NCBI GenBank assembly: GCA_021819085.1
Contig: JAKASJ010000005.1
Span: forward strand, 62,001 to 126,000
Direction: 5' to 3'
Length of the DNA stretch: 64,000 nt
From: Pseudomonadota bacterium
GTDB lineage: Bacteria > Pseudomonadota > Gammaproteobacteria > Acidiferrobacterales > UBA6901
Part shown: one piece after another, positions 54,763-64,000 of the stretch
How the letters are laid out: the number at the start of each line of letters is the position of its first letter
Numbering within the stretch: the first letter of the stretch is position 1
Translations under genes and position numbers: made by a program
Notes under the pieces: generated by a model
The model's input: only the letters and a program-made list of their open reading frames with translations
What the model was told of the DNA's origin: nothing
Databases searched by the model: none

Positions 54763-55620
54763 ATGCCAGCAGTAACGCAGAGCAAGGGTCATTACTACGT
54801 CCCGCAGCCGTCGCCCTACCCGATCATGCTGTCCGGGGCGATTTTTCTGATCGCAATGGGGGCAGTCCTGGAGGTCAATGCCCTGAAGGCCGGACCGTGG
54901 TCGCTGTTGCTGGGCGGATTGCTGTTTGTCTACGTGCTCTTCCACTGGTTCGGGAGCGTGGTCGGGGAAAGCGAGGGCGGCCGCTACCACACCTGGGAGG
55001 ACCGCTCCTTCCGCATGGGCATGGTCTGGTTCATTCTGTCCGAGATCGCCTTCTTCGGAGGACTGTTCGGCGTGCTGTTCTACGAGCGCAACATTTCGGT
55101 GGTATCGCTCGCATCGCTGAGCCGGACGTTTACGCCGTATCCGGGGTTCACCGCCGCCTGGCCCTCCGCCGGTCCGCTGGGCAAGCCGTTTTCCACGGTT
55201 GCGCCCTGGGGCATCCCGGCGCTCAACACGCTGATCCTGCTGAGCTCGGGCATCACCGTCACCTGGGCGCACTGGGGCCTGAAGACAGGCAGGCGCGCCG
55301 CCGCCATCGCCGGCCTGGCCTTCACCGTCGCGCTGGGTCTGGTGTTTCTCGGCTTTCAGGCGCACGAGTTCTACGAGGCGTATACCAAGCTCGGCCTGAC
55401 GCTCGCAAGCGGGGTATATGGCGCGACTTTCTTCCTGCTGACCGGCTTCCACGGTCTGCACGTGACGATCGGCGTGATCATGCTGAGCGTGATCCTGGCG
55501 CGCTGCATCAAGGGCCATTTCAAGCCGGACCAGCATTTCGCGTTCGAAGCGGTCAGCTGGTACTGGCACTTTGTCGACGTGGTCTGGCTGCTGCTGTTCG
55601 TATTCGTCTACTGGCTGTAA
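54763..55620 (+). CDS. ctaE: Cytochrome c oxidase subunit III
   Basis: 285 residues with seven membrane helices. Family motifs: YYVPQPSPYPIMLSGAIF, RMGMVWFILSEIAFFGGLFG, VTWAHWGLKTGRR, GFHGLHVTIGVIML and FEAVSWYWHFVDVVWLLLF. Subunit III stabilises subunit I and the oxygen path. It follows ctaG after 27 bases with a clear ribosome site, and ctaB follows. Confidence 0.96.
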   Translation: MPAVTQSKGHYYVPQPSPYPIMLSGAIFLIAMGAVLEVNALKAGPWSLLLGGLLFVYVLFHWFGSVVGESEGGRYHTWEDRSFRMGMVWFILSEIAFFGGLFGVLFYERNISVVSLASLSRTFTPYPGFTAAWPSAGPLGKPFSTVAPWGIPALNTLILLSSGITVTWAHWGLKTGRRAAAIAGLAFTVALGLVFLGFQAHEFYEAYTKLGLTLASGVYGATFFLLTGFHGLHVTIGVIMLSVILARCIKGHFKPDQHFAFEAVSWYWHFVDVVWLLLFVFVYWL

Positions 55621-55664
55621 CCGGGCGGGCCGTTCACCGATACCTACCAGATTACCGGATAGAT

Positions 55665-56585
55665 ATGACGACACTCACGGCAACGCTGCGGCGCCAGGCC
55701 ACCGACGGACTCAGGGGATTCTACCTGCTGTGCAAGCCGCGCGTGACCGCGCTGATCGTGTTCACGGCGGCGATTGGCGCACTGCTGGCGCGCCCCGGAC
55801 TGCCGCCGCTGGCCGTGCTGCTGCCGGCACTGACCGGCATTGCGCTCATGTCGGGCTCCGCCGCGGCGTTCAACTGCCTCATCGAGCGCCGCATCGATAT
55901 CGTCATGGCGCGCACCTGTCTGCGGCCGCTGCCGTCCGGGCAGGTCGGTGCACGCCAGGCGCTGGTCTTTGCCTCGGCGATCGGGGCCATCGGCCTGCTG
56001 ATTCTGTACGCGCTGGTCAATCCGCTCACCATGTGGCTGACGCTGCTGGCATTCCTGGGCTACGCCGTGATCTACACCGCGTTCCTCAAGAACGCCACGC
56101 CCATGAATATCGTCATCGGCGGCGTGGCCGGGGCCATGCCTCCGATCCTGGGCTGGGCAGCCGTGACCGGACATGTGGCGCGCGAGCCGCTCGTGCTTTT
56201 TGCCATCATCTTCACCTGGACACCTCCGCATTTCTGGTCGCTCGCGCTCCATCGCCGCGACGAATACGCCGCCGCCGGGTTTCCGATGCTTCCGGTCACG
56301 CACGGGGAACGGTTCACGCGGCTGCACATCCTGCTCTATGCCCTGATCCTGGTCGCGACCTCGCTCCTACCCTACGCGCTGGGAATGAGCGGTCTGCTGT
56401 ATCTGGCCGCGGCACTGGTGCTGGGTGCGGGATTCCTGCGTTATGCGGTGCAGCTCTACCGGTGTTACAGCGATGCACTGGCGCAGCGTACGTTCGTCTA
56501 TTCCATCGTCTATCTGTCGGTGCTGTTCGCGGCACTGCTGCTCGATCACTACCTGTTGCCGGGTGCAGCCGCACTGGCCGGCTGA
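55665..56585 (+). CDS. ctaB: Protohaem IX farnesyltransferase (haem O synthase)
   Basis: 306 residues from the ATG at 55,665. UbiA-type membrane prenyltransferase with KPRVTALIVFTAAIGALLA, the first Asp-rich motif NCLIERRIDIVMARTCLRPL (N/D-x-x-x-D form), and the second DEYAAAGFPMLPVTHGE. It makes haem O, precursor of haem A, needed for the oxidase encoded just upstream. A long in-frame extension before the ATG overlaps ctaE and is rejected. Confidence 0.95.
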   Translation: MTTLTATLRRQATDGLRGFYLLCKPRVTALIVFTAAIGALLARPGLPPLAVLLPALTGIALMSGSAAAFNCLIERRIDIVMARTCLRPLPSGQVGARQALVFASAIGAIGLLILYALVNPLTMWLTLLAFLGYAVIYTAFLKNATPMNIVIGGVAGAMPPILGWAAVTGHVAREPLVLFAIIFTWTPPHFWSLALHRRDEYAAAGFPMLPVTHGERFTRLHILLYALILVATSLLPYALGMSGLLYLAAALVLGAGFLRYAVQLYRCYSDALAQRTFVYSIVYLSVLFAALLLDHYLLPGAAALAG

Positions 56586-56758
56586 CCGCCGCCGGTCCGG
56601 CGCGGCTGCCGTGTGACGCCTGAAAATCCCTGGACTCCGCTGCTCAGCCGGGCTATTGCCTGACACTGCTTCCCGATGCCACTGTATGTCCGGGGCGCGA
56701 CGCCGGAAATTCCACCCCCCGGCGGCGGGCAGAGGTACTGCAATCGGAGAATCCGGCA

Positions 56759-57007
56759 GTGAAGAGACGACCACACATCCGGGGCAGCGTGCCACCGGCA
56801 CCGGGTCGCGGGGCGTGCAGCAACCCCGAGGCGCGTTTCGAGTCTCTGCGCCACAGCGCCGAGGACGACGGCTGGACCCGTGCGGATGCCGGCGCTCCGG
56901 AGCTGCATACCGTTGTCTCGACGGAGCGGTCGCGCAGCATCACCACGCGCAACCGTTCCCCGGATCTGTCGTTTGCGCAGTCCATCAACCCCTATCGGGG
57001 CTGTTAA
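56759..57007 (+). pseudogene. PA0069-family radical SAM protein, N-terminal relic
   Basis: 82 residues: GRGACSNPEARFESLRHSAEDDGW and STERSRSITTRNRSPDLSFAQSINPYRGC, the conserved start of PA0069/SplB-like radical SAM proteins. The frame stops exactly before the cluster-binding Cys motif, so the catalytic part is lost. Confidence 0.78.
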
Positions 57008-57587
57008 TCAATAAGAGCATCCGCTGTTCCCATTCGTACGATTTTGGCGGTCCCGTGGACTAATGGAATGGTCGCCCCTTCCCATACGGCATCGAAAGTG
57101 CCAGAGGGAAGACGCAGACCTTTCTTTCAACTGCAGAGGAGAAGACCATTCTAACAGTTTTAAATGAAAGCCCTGGGTTAGAATTGATTGGATGTCAACA
57201 GCAATCTGGAGCTGCCGAAAATTCCGCCATCCTGCTCGGCGCCATCAACGGCATAGGACAAACTTTCCGCGTACAGCTTGATCAACTCAGAGATGGTTTC
57301 CTGTGCCTGCTCCAGCGCGGTCATCATGCCAAGCGCTTTATCTTATGGTCGACAGCGAACTCGAACAGATCAGCTGCTTGGATTCGCGATCCACCGTTGA
57401 ATAGGCCATCGCCAGTTGATGCATAGGACGCGCTGTGCTCGATGATCGCGCGTTGCATGACGCGGCGATACTGAGTCGAAAATGCGGTTTGAGCAGGCTT
57501 CGCCAACATGTTGGTGTGCGTCCCGCGCAGGTGTGACGAAAGCTACGGGCAAGCTGCAGCAGAACGGATTGATCAGCTACGGCAGTG
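57008..57587. other. Region between radical SAM relic and the glycoamylase gene
   Basis: On the minus strand (57,324-57,509) a 61-residue frame reads QYRRVMQRAIIEHSASYAST and FNGGSRIQAADLFEFAVDHKIKRLA. A shifted frame continues with MTALEQAQETISELIKLYAESL. Together they look like a small helical protein broken by a frameshift, faintly phasin-like. I cannot name it with confidence. Confidence 0.35.
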
Positions 57588-58913
57588 TCACCGTGTTGAA
57601 TCGCCCGAAACTGGAACTCTTCCGAAGCCGGTGAAACCTGCCTGGCGCAAGCCATTGGCGATGTACGGGCAATTGCGCATCAATCGCCACAGCAAAGCGC
57701 TGCGATAATTCTCGATCATCAGCACGATCGGACCCTGATTCAATCCGTAATGCCAGGGCGCCACCCAGCCAAAAACGCTGCCCGCCTCTCCGGGATAGGT
57801 CGCATTGAACGTTGCCTTGAAACCGTACGGATTGACCGCCTTCAGTTTAAGTTCGTGAACGAAATAGTCGATCGCCGGCAATACGATTTCGGGCGCAAAT
57901 GGCAATGACGCTACCACTGCAAACGGGGCAAGCGTGCCATCATCAGGCCCGTGCGGCACTCCGCGCGCGAGGTAACCGAAGAACCGCCGCTTTTTTCCGT
58001 CGACCTTGATCGTGTCTGGTCCGGGGCCATCACTCGCACTAATCCCCCAGCAGCAGCGGCCATAGCCTTTCCATTTGAGCGGATTGTCGATCGCGTATTG
58101 CTGCTGTACGTAGGTGGCGCGGCGGCTGTTCTCGAAGTAATCTATGCCTTTATCGCGCATGAAGGCATCCTGGATACCACGAAAATCGATCCAGATGTGC
58201 GCCAGTTGGTGCGTAAACAACGATCCGGCGTAAAGATAGTCACAGCCGTAACTGTGCCGCCATTGATAGGTCGAAGACCATGCGGCGTAGCTGCGCTCAG
58301 ACAGCGGATGTGTGGGCGAGCCGAGCGCAAGTATGTAGAGCAGCAGTGCTTCGTCGTAACCCTGCCAACGATAACGCAGGAAGCCGCTTTCAGGTTTCCA
58401 GCCGTGCGTCAGGGTTGCGCCCTGGTTTTGGGCCCAGCGCCAATTGGCGCGGCGATAGAGTGCGTCGGCAAGCGTGCCGATCTCGTGCTCGTCGGCCGTA
58501 TCCGCGTCGAAATACTCTCGTGCCGTCAACGCGCCGGCCAGCAGGAACGCGCTGTCTACGGTAGACAACTCGCATTGCCAGGCACGCCGCCCGGTGCGCA
58601 TGTCGAGAAAGTGATAATAAAGGCCCTGATAGCCAGTGGCATCGGCTTCGGGGCCGTGCGGACTGTTGCAGAAGAAACGCAGTGTCGTAAGCGCGCGCTC
58701 CACTGCGGCGGCGCGCGACATGAATCCGCGCTCTACGCCTACCGGGTACGCCGCCAGCGCGAAGCCGGTGGCAGCAATGCTGGCAGGCCAATCCGGTGCG
58801 GTTTTGTCAATCACCAGCCCGTTTGCGGGATTTGTCTCATGCACAAAGTAGCTGAACGATTCGCGCTGAAGCAGCTCCAGTTCAGCTTCGATGGCCAGTC
58901 TCTTTCCGCTCAC
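57588..58913 (-). CDS. Glycoamylase-family (PF10091-like) glucosidase
   Basis: 441 residues, no signal peptide. The alpha/alpha-barrel family of bacterial glucoamylase-like proteins (GH144-type beta-1,2-glucan enzymes are relatives) is recognised by LQRESFSYFVHETNPANGLVIDKT, SIAATGFALAAYPVGVERGFMSR, STVDSAFLLAGALTAREYFD, GYDEALLLYILALGSPTHPL and WGISASDGPGPDTIKVDG. Cytoplasmic location suggests turnover of intracellular or imported glucans. It is downstream of the PPK2 gene on the same strand. Confidence 0.85.
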   Translation of the reverse strand: MSGKRLAIEAELELLQRESFSYFVHETNPANGLVIDKTAPDWPASIAATGFALAAYPVGVERGFMSRAAAVERALTTLRFFCNSPHGPEADATGYQGLYYHFLDMRTGRRAWQCELSTVDSAFLLAGALTAREYFDADTADEHEIGTLADALYRRANWRWAQNQGATLTHGWKPESGFLRYRWQGYDEALLLYILALGSPTHPLSERSYAAWSSTYQWRHSYGCDYLYAGSLFTHQLAHIWIDFRGIQDAFMRDKGIDYFENSRRATYVQQQYAIDNPLKWKGYGRCCWGISASDGPGPDTIKVDGKKRRFFGYLARGVPHGPDDGTLAPFAVVASLPFAPEIVLPAIDYFVHELKLKAVNPYGFKATFNATYPGEAGSVFGWVAPWHYGLNQGPIVLMIENYRSALLWRLMRNCPYIANGLRQAGFTGFGRVPVSGDSTR

Positions 58914-58968
58914 GCTTCACCGCCCACCGTGACCGGGTTCGCCAAAACTGGAGGACACGATTCACTCA

Positions 58969-59838
58969 TTACTTCGCCAGCAACTTGCGGATAGATTTCA
59001 ATTCGCGCCGGCGTTTCGTGCCGGTCCTCGGATACGCCAGCTTAAGCGCACTGAGCGCATCTATGGCAATTTGTGAAACAATCAGCCGGGCATTCTCCTT
59101 ATCATCGGCGGGAACGATGTACCACGGCGCATGATTGGTGCTGGTCGCGTTCAGGCAAGCCTCATAGGCCTTCATGTATTGCGCCCAGTATTTCCTCTCG
59201 TGAATGTCCGCAATACTGAATTTCCAGTTTTTCTCCGGTTCATCGATGCGATCGAGGAAGCGCCTGCGCTGTTCCTCCTTGGACAGGTGAAGAAAGAACT
59301 TGATGATTCGCGTACCGTTGCGGGTGAGATGGTTCTCCAAGTCCACAATAGAACGATACCGCTCCTCCCAGACCGCCTTCTCGTCGAGCAACTCATCCGG
59401 CAGGCCTTCGCTGCGCAGAATCTCCGGATGCACGCGAACGATCAGCACCTCCTCGTAATAGGACCGATTGAAGATGCCGATCTTGCCCCGCTCCGGCAGA
59501 CACCGGGTGGTGCGCCAGAGAAAATCGTGCTCCAGTTCTGCGGCGCTTGGATGTTTGAAACTGAACACCTGACAGCCTTGCGGGTTGACGCCGGACATTA
59601 CGTGCTTGATGGCACCGTCTTTCCCGGCAGCGTCCATCGCCTGAAAAATCAGCAGCACGGCATAACTGTTGGATGCGTAGTGCCGTTGTTGCAACGTGCT
59701 CAGTTGTGCAACGTGCGCAGCCAGGAGTTTTTGATACTGCCGCTTGGACCGGTAGACCGGCTTCACAACGGTCGGCCACTTCTCGAGCGTGACTTTCTTT
59801 CCTTCCGGAACGCGGAAATATTCAGAATTTATTTTCAT
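58969..59838 (-). CDS. ppk2: PPK2-family polyphosphate kinase
   Basis: 289 residues. Walker A is [23 protein letters not shown] (about residue 68), with the lid module [18 protein letters not shown] and the Walker-B-like region [50 protein letters not shown] and [22 protein letters not shown] complete the family. These enzymes move phosphate between polyphosphate and nucleotides (AMP, ADP). It is flanked by the glycoamylase and H+-ATPase genes; polyphosphate metabolism would support ATP supply for proton export. Confidence 0.93.
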   Translation of the reverse strand: MKINSEYFRVPEGKKVTLEKWPTVVKPVYRSKRQYQKLLAAHVAQLSTLQQRHYASNSYAVLLIFQAMDAAGKDGAIKHVMSGVNPQGCQVFSFKHPSAAELEHDFLWRTTRCLPERGKIGIFNRSYYEEVLIVRVHPEILRSEGLPDELLDEKAVWEERYRSIVDLENHLTRNGTRIIKFFLHLSKEEQRRRFLDRIDEPEKNWKFSIADIHERKYWAQYMKAYEACLNATSTNHAPWYIVPADDKENARLIVSQIAIDALSALKLAYPRTGTKRRRELKSIRKLLAK

Positions 59839-59895
59839 ATTCGTCCTTTCGGTAGTCCGGGCTGCACGGATCCGCGATTACCATCGCGTCAAGGT

Positions 59896-62800
59896 CTACG
59901 CGATTTGCAGTCGCTTGAATATCGGGATTTTCACCACATTCAGTATCAACCCGAAGCCGACCGCCACGCCAAGCGTGCCGGCCACAAGCAGAATCGGCAA
60001 GGGCGTCATTAAGATGCCGGCTACGGACAGTGTCGAGATAATCAGAACATTGGCCAGGGACGACAGGTTGAGCCAGAGGCTGGCGCGAGACCACAGGCGC
60101 CGGCGGTCGCGAATCGCATAGACCGTCGTCTGGCTGCCGAATACCAAGGCGACCAGCGCCAGCGTTTCGAGCGCCGCAGTCCCCAGCTTCATGCTGAAAT
60201 GGCCGTAGGCCAGCACACCGGTGCAAAATGCCAGCAGGAAAATTCCCACGATAGCGCTCGCGATCGTCAGCTTGCCTATGTGCCAGGAATTGGGCAGGGG
60301 CGACGCTTGTACCTTGTCCGTGGTCAGAGACATGGTCAAAAAATCTCCGGTAACCATGATGATGACCATCAGCATGGGGGTCAGTATTGCATGGCCGGTC
60401 ATAACCAGGCCCACCGCGAGAAAGAGCACCGTTACCATCTTCTTGATGACGGTGTTGAGGGTATAGGTCAGGATGCGCTGAAACGTAACCCGGCCTTCCT
60501 TGACGGCCGCAACGATGCCGACGAGTCCGGGTTTGGTCAGCACTATACCGGCTGCCGACTTGGCCACGTCGGTGGCAGTGGATACGGCGATTCCCATCTG
60601 CGCCTGACGCAGCGCGGGTGCATCGTTGGCGCCGTCGCCGCACATGCCGACAGTGTGGCCGCCCTTCTGAAATGCCTGTACGAGCTTGTACTTGCCCTCC
60701 GGAAGGACGCCGGCAAAGACTGCGAAATCCCCGGCGTGTACGACGTCGGGGATAGGCCCGGGTGAGGAGACAGCGCCTTCCAGTCCCACCGCATGCGCTA
60801 CGATGGCGGCTGTCGCCGGTGCATCGCCCGTTACCATCACGGTGCTCACACCCAGCGTGTGGAGTTCCGTGATCAGCGCGGCCGAGTCGCTCCGGGGCGG
60901 GTCGCTGAGCGCGATGATTCCCGCCAGCTTCATCGCCGCCGACGGCCCCACTGCGACGGCCAGCACGCGGAAGCCATGCGCTTCGAGTTCATTCGCCGCC
61001 GCGGATGCATCGTGCGAGGTTTGCGTGAGACCGGAGACGGAGGCAAAAGCCCCCTTCACGATACGCAGCGCGGCGCCGGTCGAATCGGTCACAGTCGCCT
61101 CGGACATCTTCGTGGCGGGATCGAACGGCAGGAACTTGTTCAGCTTCGGCAGACTGGACGCGGTGCTGTGCGCGGCGGCAGCGCGAATCGCGCCATCGAC
61201 GGGATCCTGCCCGCCGTCCGAACTCGCCAGCGCTGCCATTCCCACGACCTGCGCTTCGTCGAATCCGGGCATGGGGCGGACGCTGGTCACCTTCAGTTCG
61301 TTGTTGGTCAGCGTACCCGTTTTGTCCGCGCACAGAATATCCATCGACGCCGCTTCGTCTATTGCGGACAGCCGCGTCGGCAGGATACCCAGCTTGGCCA
61401 GCACCTGTGCTCCGACCGTCGCCGCAAGGGTAAAAGTGGCCGGCAGCGCGACGGGGATCGATGCGAGAACCGCCGTCAGCACGAGCGGGATGATCTGGGC
61501 AGATGGCATCGAAATGGCATACGCGTAGGCCACCAGCATGGCGATGAGAATGCCGTTGAACATGGCGAGATTACGCACCACGCGCAGAACGGCTTTCTGC
61601 TGCGAACTGACGACATGCGCGGTGCGGACCAGCTCCGCTGTGCGGCCGAACTTGGTGCGGGCACCGGTCGCCGTGATGTCCGCAACGGCTTCGCCGCGCC
61701 GCACCAGAGCGCCTGCATAGGTCTGCACGCCGGGGCCCGCCTCGATGGGGACCGATTCGCCGGTGAGCATGGACTGGTCGAGCAGGACCGAGCCCTCGGT
61801 GAGGCGCACGTCGGCAGCGACCACCGCACCCAGCGACAGCTTGACAACGTCGCCGGGCACGAGCTCGGCGGCGGGGATGATCTTCCAGGCACTGTCGCGC
61901 CGGACTGACGCATTCAACGCGAGCCGCGACTTCAGCGCGGCAAGGGTTGCCTGCGCGCGTCCTTCCTGGAGAAACCCGAGCGCGGCATTGAACACCAGCA
62001 GACCCGCGATGATTGCGGCCTCCACATACTTGCCGAGCACCAACTCGAGCAGGATTGCGGCCTCGAGCATCCAGGGAACAGGCGCCCAGAATTTGGTGAG
62101 CGCCCTGCGCAACGGATGCAGTGCCGTGTCGGGCATGGCGTTCGGGCCGGATTTCTCCAGGCGGCGGCGGGCCTCATCGCTGGTGAGACCGCCATCTGGG
62201 GTATCCTTGATTGCGCCTGCAGGCGTGCCGGGCGAAGTGGCTACTGTGGGCGGCGTGGGCGCAAGATTGGACTCGCCACCCGCAACCGGGTTGCTTGGGG
62301 GATTCGAGATGCCATCGGCGTTGAGTTTCTTCACGCGCGATGCCGCCAGAATGTCAGGCAGTATGCCTTTGATCCGTGCCAGAAATCCGTGAGCCGGGGC
62401 TGCAGGCGCTGAAGGCGTCGCGCCCGGTGCCGCCTGGTCTTTGTTTTCATTGTCTGCGGGAGCGGCTGGCACTGCGGGGGCAGAAGCGACTTCGGCTGCG
62501 GGAGCCGTCGGTACGGGTACGGCGGCGGGTGCAACGGAAGCGGTTTTTGGCGCAGTAACTGCAGGCGCTGAAGGCGTCGCGCCCGGTGCCGCCTGGTCTT
62601 TGTTTTCGTTGTCTGCAGGAGCGGCTGGCGCGGACGCGGACGCTTTCGGCGTCTCGGCTACAGGTATTGAGGGCGGCACGCCCGGCGCTGCGTTGCCCTC
62701 GTGGCCGTTTTTAGCGACGACTGCCGAGGCGGCGGCTTCAAGCGCAACCGGGCGAGCTTCCACCGCAGGGGCAGCTGAGATGGTGTCTGGCGTGGCTTCT

Positions 62801-63069
62801 GGCGTTGGCCCTGCGGCACGCTTGCGTGCACGCTTGTGTTTACTGGGCTTGGATTGGGATTCGCCTACGGACTGATGCGCGCGTTGGTGCATGATCGCCT
62901 TGATATCGGCGACTTCGAGCCGGGTTTCGTCGTAACGTACAGTGGCGCTTCCCACAGCGTGATTCACGGTAACGCTTTCGACGCCCGGCACCTTGCCAAT
63001 CCGCGTCTCCACTTCGTCCACGGTCAATACCGACAGCATGTCGTGCACTTCTATAACGCTCGTTTTCAT
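59896..63069 (-). CDS. Proton-exporting P-type ATPase (2) with HMA-like N-terminus
   Basis: 1,057 residues. The last about 770 form a P3A H+-ATPase: FWAPVPWMLEAAILLELVLG, MLTGESVPIE, CADKTGTLTNNELKV, FDPATKMSEATV and CGDGANDAPALRQAQMGIAV. The catalytic motif reads CGDGAND instead of TGDGVND. The first about 65 residues fold like a heavy-metal domain (VDEVETRIGKVPGVESVTVNHAVGSATVRYDE) but lack the C-x-x-C. A 225-residue linker rich in Ala and Pro joins them and holds a repeated 20-residue unit. The catalytic part is otherwise intact. A proton pump is likely; the N-terminus may sense or dock. Confidence 0.9.
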   Translation of the reverse strand: MKTSVIEVHDMLSVLTVDEVETRIGKVPGVESVTVNHAVGSATVRYDETRLEVADIKAIMHQRAHQSVGESQSKPSKHKRARKRAAGPTPEATPDTISAAPAVEARPVALEAAASAVVAKNGHEGNAAPGVPPSIPVAETPKASASAPAAPADNENKDQAAPGATPSAPAVTAPKTASVAPAAVPVPTAPAAEVASAPAVPAAPADNENKDQAAPGATPSAPAAPAHGFLARIKGILPDILAASRVKKLNADGISNPPSNPVAGGESNLAPTPPTVATSPGTPAGAIKDTPDGGLTSDEARRRLEKSGPNAMPDTALHPLRRALTKFWAPVPWMLEAAILLELVLGKYVEAAIIAGLLVFNAALGFLQEGRAQATLAALKSRLALNASVRRDSAWKIIPAAELVPGDVVKLSLGAVVAADVRLTEGSVLLDQSMLTGESVPIEAGPGVQTYAGALVRRGEAVADITATGARTKFGRTAELVRTAHVVSSQQKAVLRVVRNLAMFNGILIAMLVAYAYAISMPSAQIIPLVLTAVLASIPVALPATFTLAATVGAQVLAKLGILPTRLSAIDEAASMDILCADKTGTLTNNELKVTSVRPMPGFDEAQVVGMAALASSDGGQDPVDGAIRAAAAHSTASSLPKLNKFLPFDPATKMSEATVTDSTGAALRIVKGAFASVSGLTQTSHDASAAANELEAHGFRVLAVAVGPSAAMKLAGIIALSDPPRSDSAALITELHTLGVSTVMVTGDAPATAAIVAHAVGLEGAVSSPGPIPDVVHAGDFAVFAGVLPEGKYKLVQAFQKGGHTVGMCGDGANDAPALRQAQMGIAVSTATDVAKSAAGIVLTKPGLVGIVAAVKEGRVTFQRILTYTLNTVIKKMVTVLFLAVGLVMTGHAILTPMLMVIIMVTGDFLTMSLTTDKVQASPLPNSWHIGKLTIASAIVGIFLLAFCTGVLAYGHFSMKLGTAALETLALVALVFGSQTTVYAIRDRRRLWSRASLWLNLSSLANVLIISTLSVAGILMTPLPILLVAGTLGVAVGFGLILNVVKIPIFKRLQIA
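62401..62628 (-). repeat. Direct repeat inside the ATPase linker
   Basis: A unit of about 70 bp occurs at 62,401-62,470 and 62,557-62,626 with two differences, a step of 156 bases (52 codons). It encodes PADNENKDQAAPGATPSAPA twice in the linker of the second H+-ATPase. Confidence 0.85.
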
Positions 63070-63460
63070 CGTACCTCGGTAACAATTGTCATATTCAAGA
63101 TGTCTTCGTCCCGCTTCTCCCAGAGTAAGTGCGGCCAGTCTGATTTCGGTACCGCAACACAGCGCACGACAGCTGGTGGCCCAGGCTGATCAGGCGCCGT
63201 ACCGGGCCAAGCATGACGGTCGCAATCGGGCCTGCGTGGCGGGGCGTGGCAAATGCGAACACGGTGCAAGCACCGGACCGAAATTCAACTCACCACGTCG
63301 CGTGCAATTCCGATCGCATTTGAGTTTATGATGGCAAGTGCGCATGTCATGAGCGGCGAGTTGCTTCGTATTGATACGGGCCTGGTTACGTTACGGTACT
63401 GTCAGTGTTCATTTACTGCTGGGCGGTGCGTGCAGACTTGAGCGCGAATCGGCGCAAAGT
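63070..63460. other. Intergenic region without a supported gene
   Basis: About 390 bases between the second H+-ATPase and the CFA-synthase-like gene, both on the minus strand. No family-like frame; it should hold the ATPase promoter. Confidence 0.6.
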
Positions 63461-64000
63461 TCAGTGTGGCACGCGGTAGCCGCCAGGTACGCCATTGGGC
63501 GACAGCGTAAGTTGCCAAAGTTGGCTGCGGCGCGTGCGGAACACCGCGGCAGACGTGCACAGGTAGAACAGCCACATGCGCTTGAAGCGTTCATCATAGT
63601 GCGCGGCGAGGCGCGGCCAGGCCGCGTCGAAATTCTGTTTCCACGCGCACAGAGTGCGGTCGTAATCAGGGCCGAAGTTGTGCCAGTCCTCGACCACAAA
63701 CAAACTTTCCAGCGCCGTTGCGACCTGACTGGCGGCCGGGATCATGGAATTGGGAAAGATGTACTTATCGATCCACGGATCAGGCGTGCAAGGCGGGTCA
63801 TTGTTGCCGATGGTGTGCAGCAGTGAAAGTCCGTCGGGTTTGAGGCACTTGCGCACGGTTTCGAAATAGGTGCGGTAATTGTAGACGCCAACATGTTCGA
63901 ACATGCCGATGGAATACACTGCGTCGAAGGTTTCTTCGATCTCTCGGTAGTCCTGCAGACGGATTTCGATGGGCAGATCGCGGCACAGGTTTTTTGCCCA
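63461..64000 (-). CDS. Cyclopropane-fatty-acyl-phospholipid synthase-like methyltransferase, C-terminal part
   Basis: The last 180 residues are visible; the start lies beyond the window. The family segments are LQDYREIEETFDAVYSIGMFEHVG, FETVRKCLKPDGLSLLHTIG, DPWIDKYIFPNSMIPAASQV, FVVEDWHNFGPDYDRTLCAWKQNF and RMWLFYLCTSAAVFRTRRSQLWQLTLS. This is the S-adenosylmethionine-dependent CFA synthase pattern with the bicarbonate-binding and C-terminal helices. The enzyme adds a methylene bridge to membrane lipids, a known acid-resistance trait. Confidence 0.92.
   Translation of the reverse strand, partial: WAKNLCRDLPIEIRLQDYREIEETFDAVYSIGMFEHVGVYNYRTYFETVRKCLKPDGLSLLHTIGNNDPPCTPDPWIDKYIFPNSMIPAASQVATALESLFVVEDWHNFGPDYDRTLCAWKQNFDAAWPRLAAHYDERFKRMWLFYLCTSAAVFRTRRSQLWQLTLSPNGVPGGYRVPH

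Noticed and set aside
59896-63069. Copper or heavy-metal exporting P1B ATPase
   Set aside because: The HMA-like domain lacks C-x-x-C and there is no CPC membrane motif; the catalytic core matches P3A proton pumps.

Overview
The window looks like chromosomal DNA of a GC-rich gammaproteobacterium. The first 10.6 kb holds the conserved block yebC-ruvC-ruvA-ruvB-ybgC-tolQ-tolR-tolA-tolB-pal-cpoB-queE-queC in the gammaproteobacterial order. Two plasma-membrane-type H+-ATPases, an aa3 cytochrome oxidase operon, a YeeE/YedE-type sulfur transporter, a PPK2 kinase, a cyclopropane-fatty-acid-synthase-like methyltransferase and a mercury operon would suit an acid- or metal-exposed sulfur-oxidising lineage such as the Acidiferrobacterales. 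That placement is inference and cannot be proven here.

Layout. (1) 1-10,700: core genome (Holliday junction resolution, Tol-Pal envelope machine, preQ0 synthesis, sulfur transporter). (2) 10,930-19,550: a tRNA-Lys gene used as an integration site. A 50-bp copy of its 3' end recurs at 12,224, enclosing a 1.2-kb island that holds an integrase relic and a Phd/PIN toxin-antitoxin pair. A second integrase gene next to the distal att copy is split by a RIT (recombinase-in-trio) element, and that RIT is itself split by a second RIT in the opposite orientation. (3) 19,600-38,300: an accessory zone with toxin-antitoxin modules, many gene relics, TetR/CMD and ArsR/MFS regulator-target pairs, a Fic protein, a decayed selenocysteine locus (selA remnant, frameshifted selB, tRNA-Sec) and two AraC regulators. 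(4) 38,400-43,950: merT-merP-merA with a broken divergent merR, then flavin reductase, nitroreductase and a patatin lipoprotein. (5) 44,200-64,000: hipBA, a K+ channel, H+-ATPase 1, the ctaC-D-G-E-B oxidase operon, then a minus-strand group of a Glycoamylase-family enzyme, PPK2, H+-ATPase 2 (with an unusual N-terminus) and a CFA-synthase-like methyltransferase that runs off the end.

The most striking finding is the nested pair of RIT elements. Both inserted at the same six bases (CGCCAY) that encode the Arg-His of the catalytic H-x-x-R-H motif in a tyrosine recombinase gene: one in a tRNA-Lys island integrase, the other in ritB of the first RIT. Both are antisense to the gene they hit, and both carry a perfect 34-bp palindrome only at the ritA-proximal end. 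This suggests site- and orientation-specific elements that disable other tyrosine recombinases by targeting their active-site codons.
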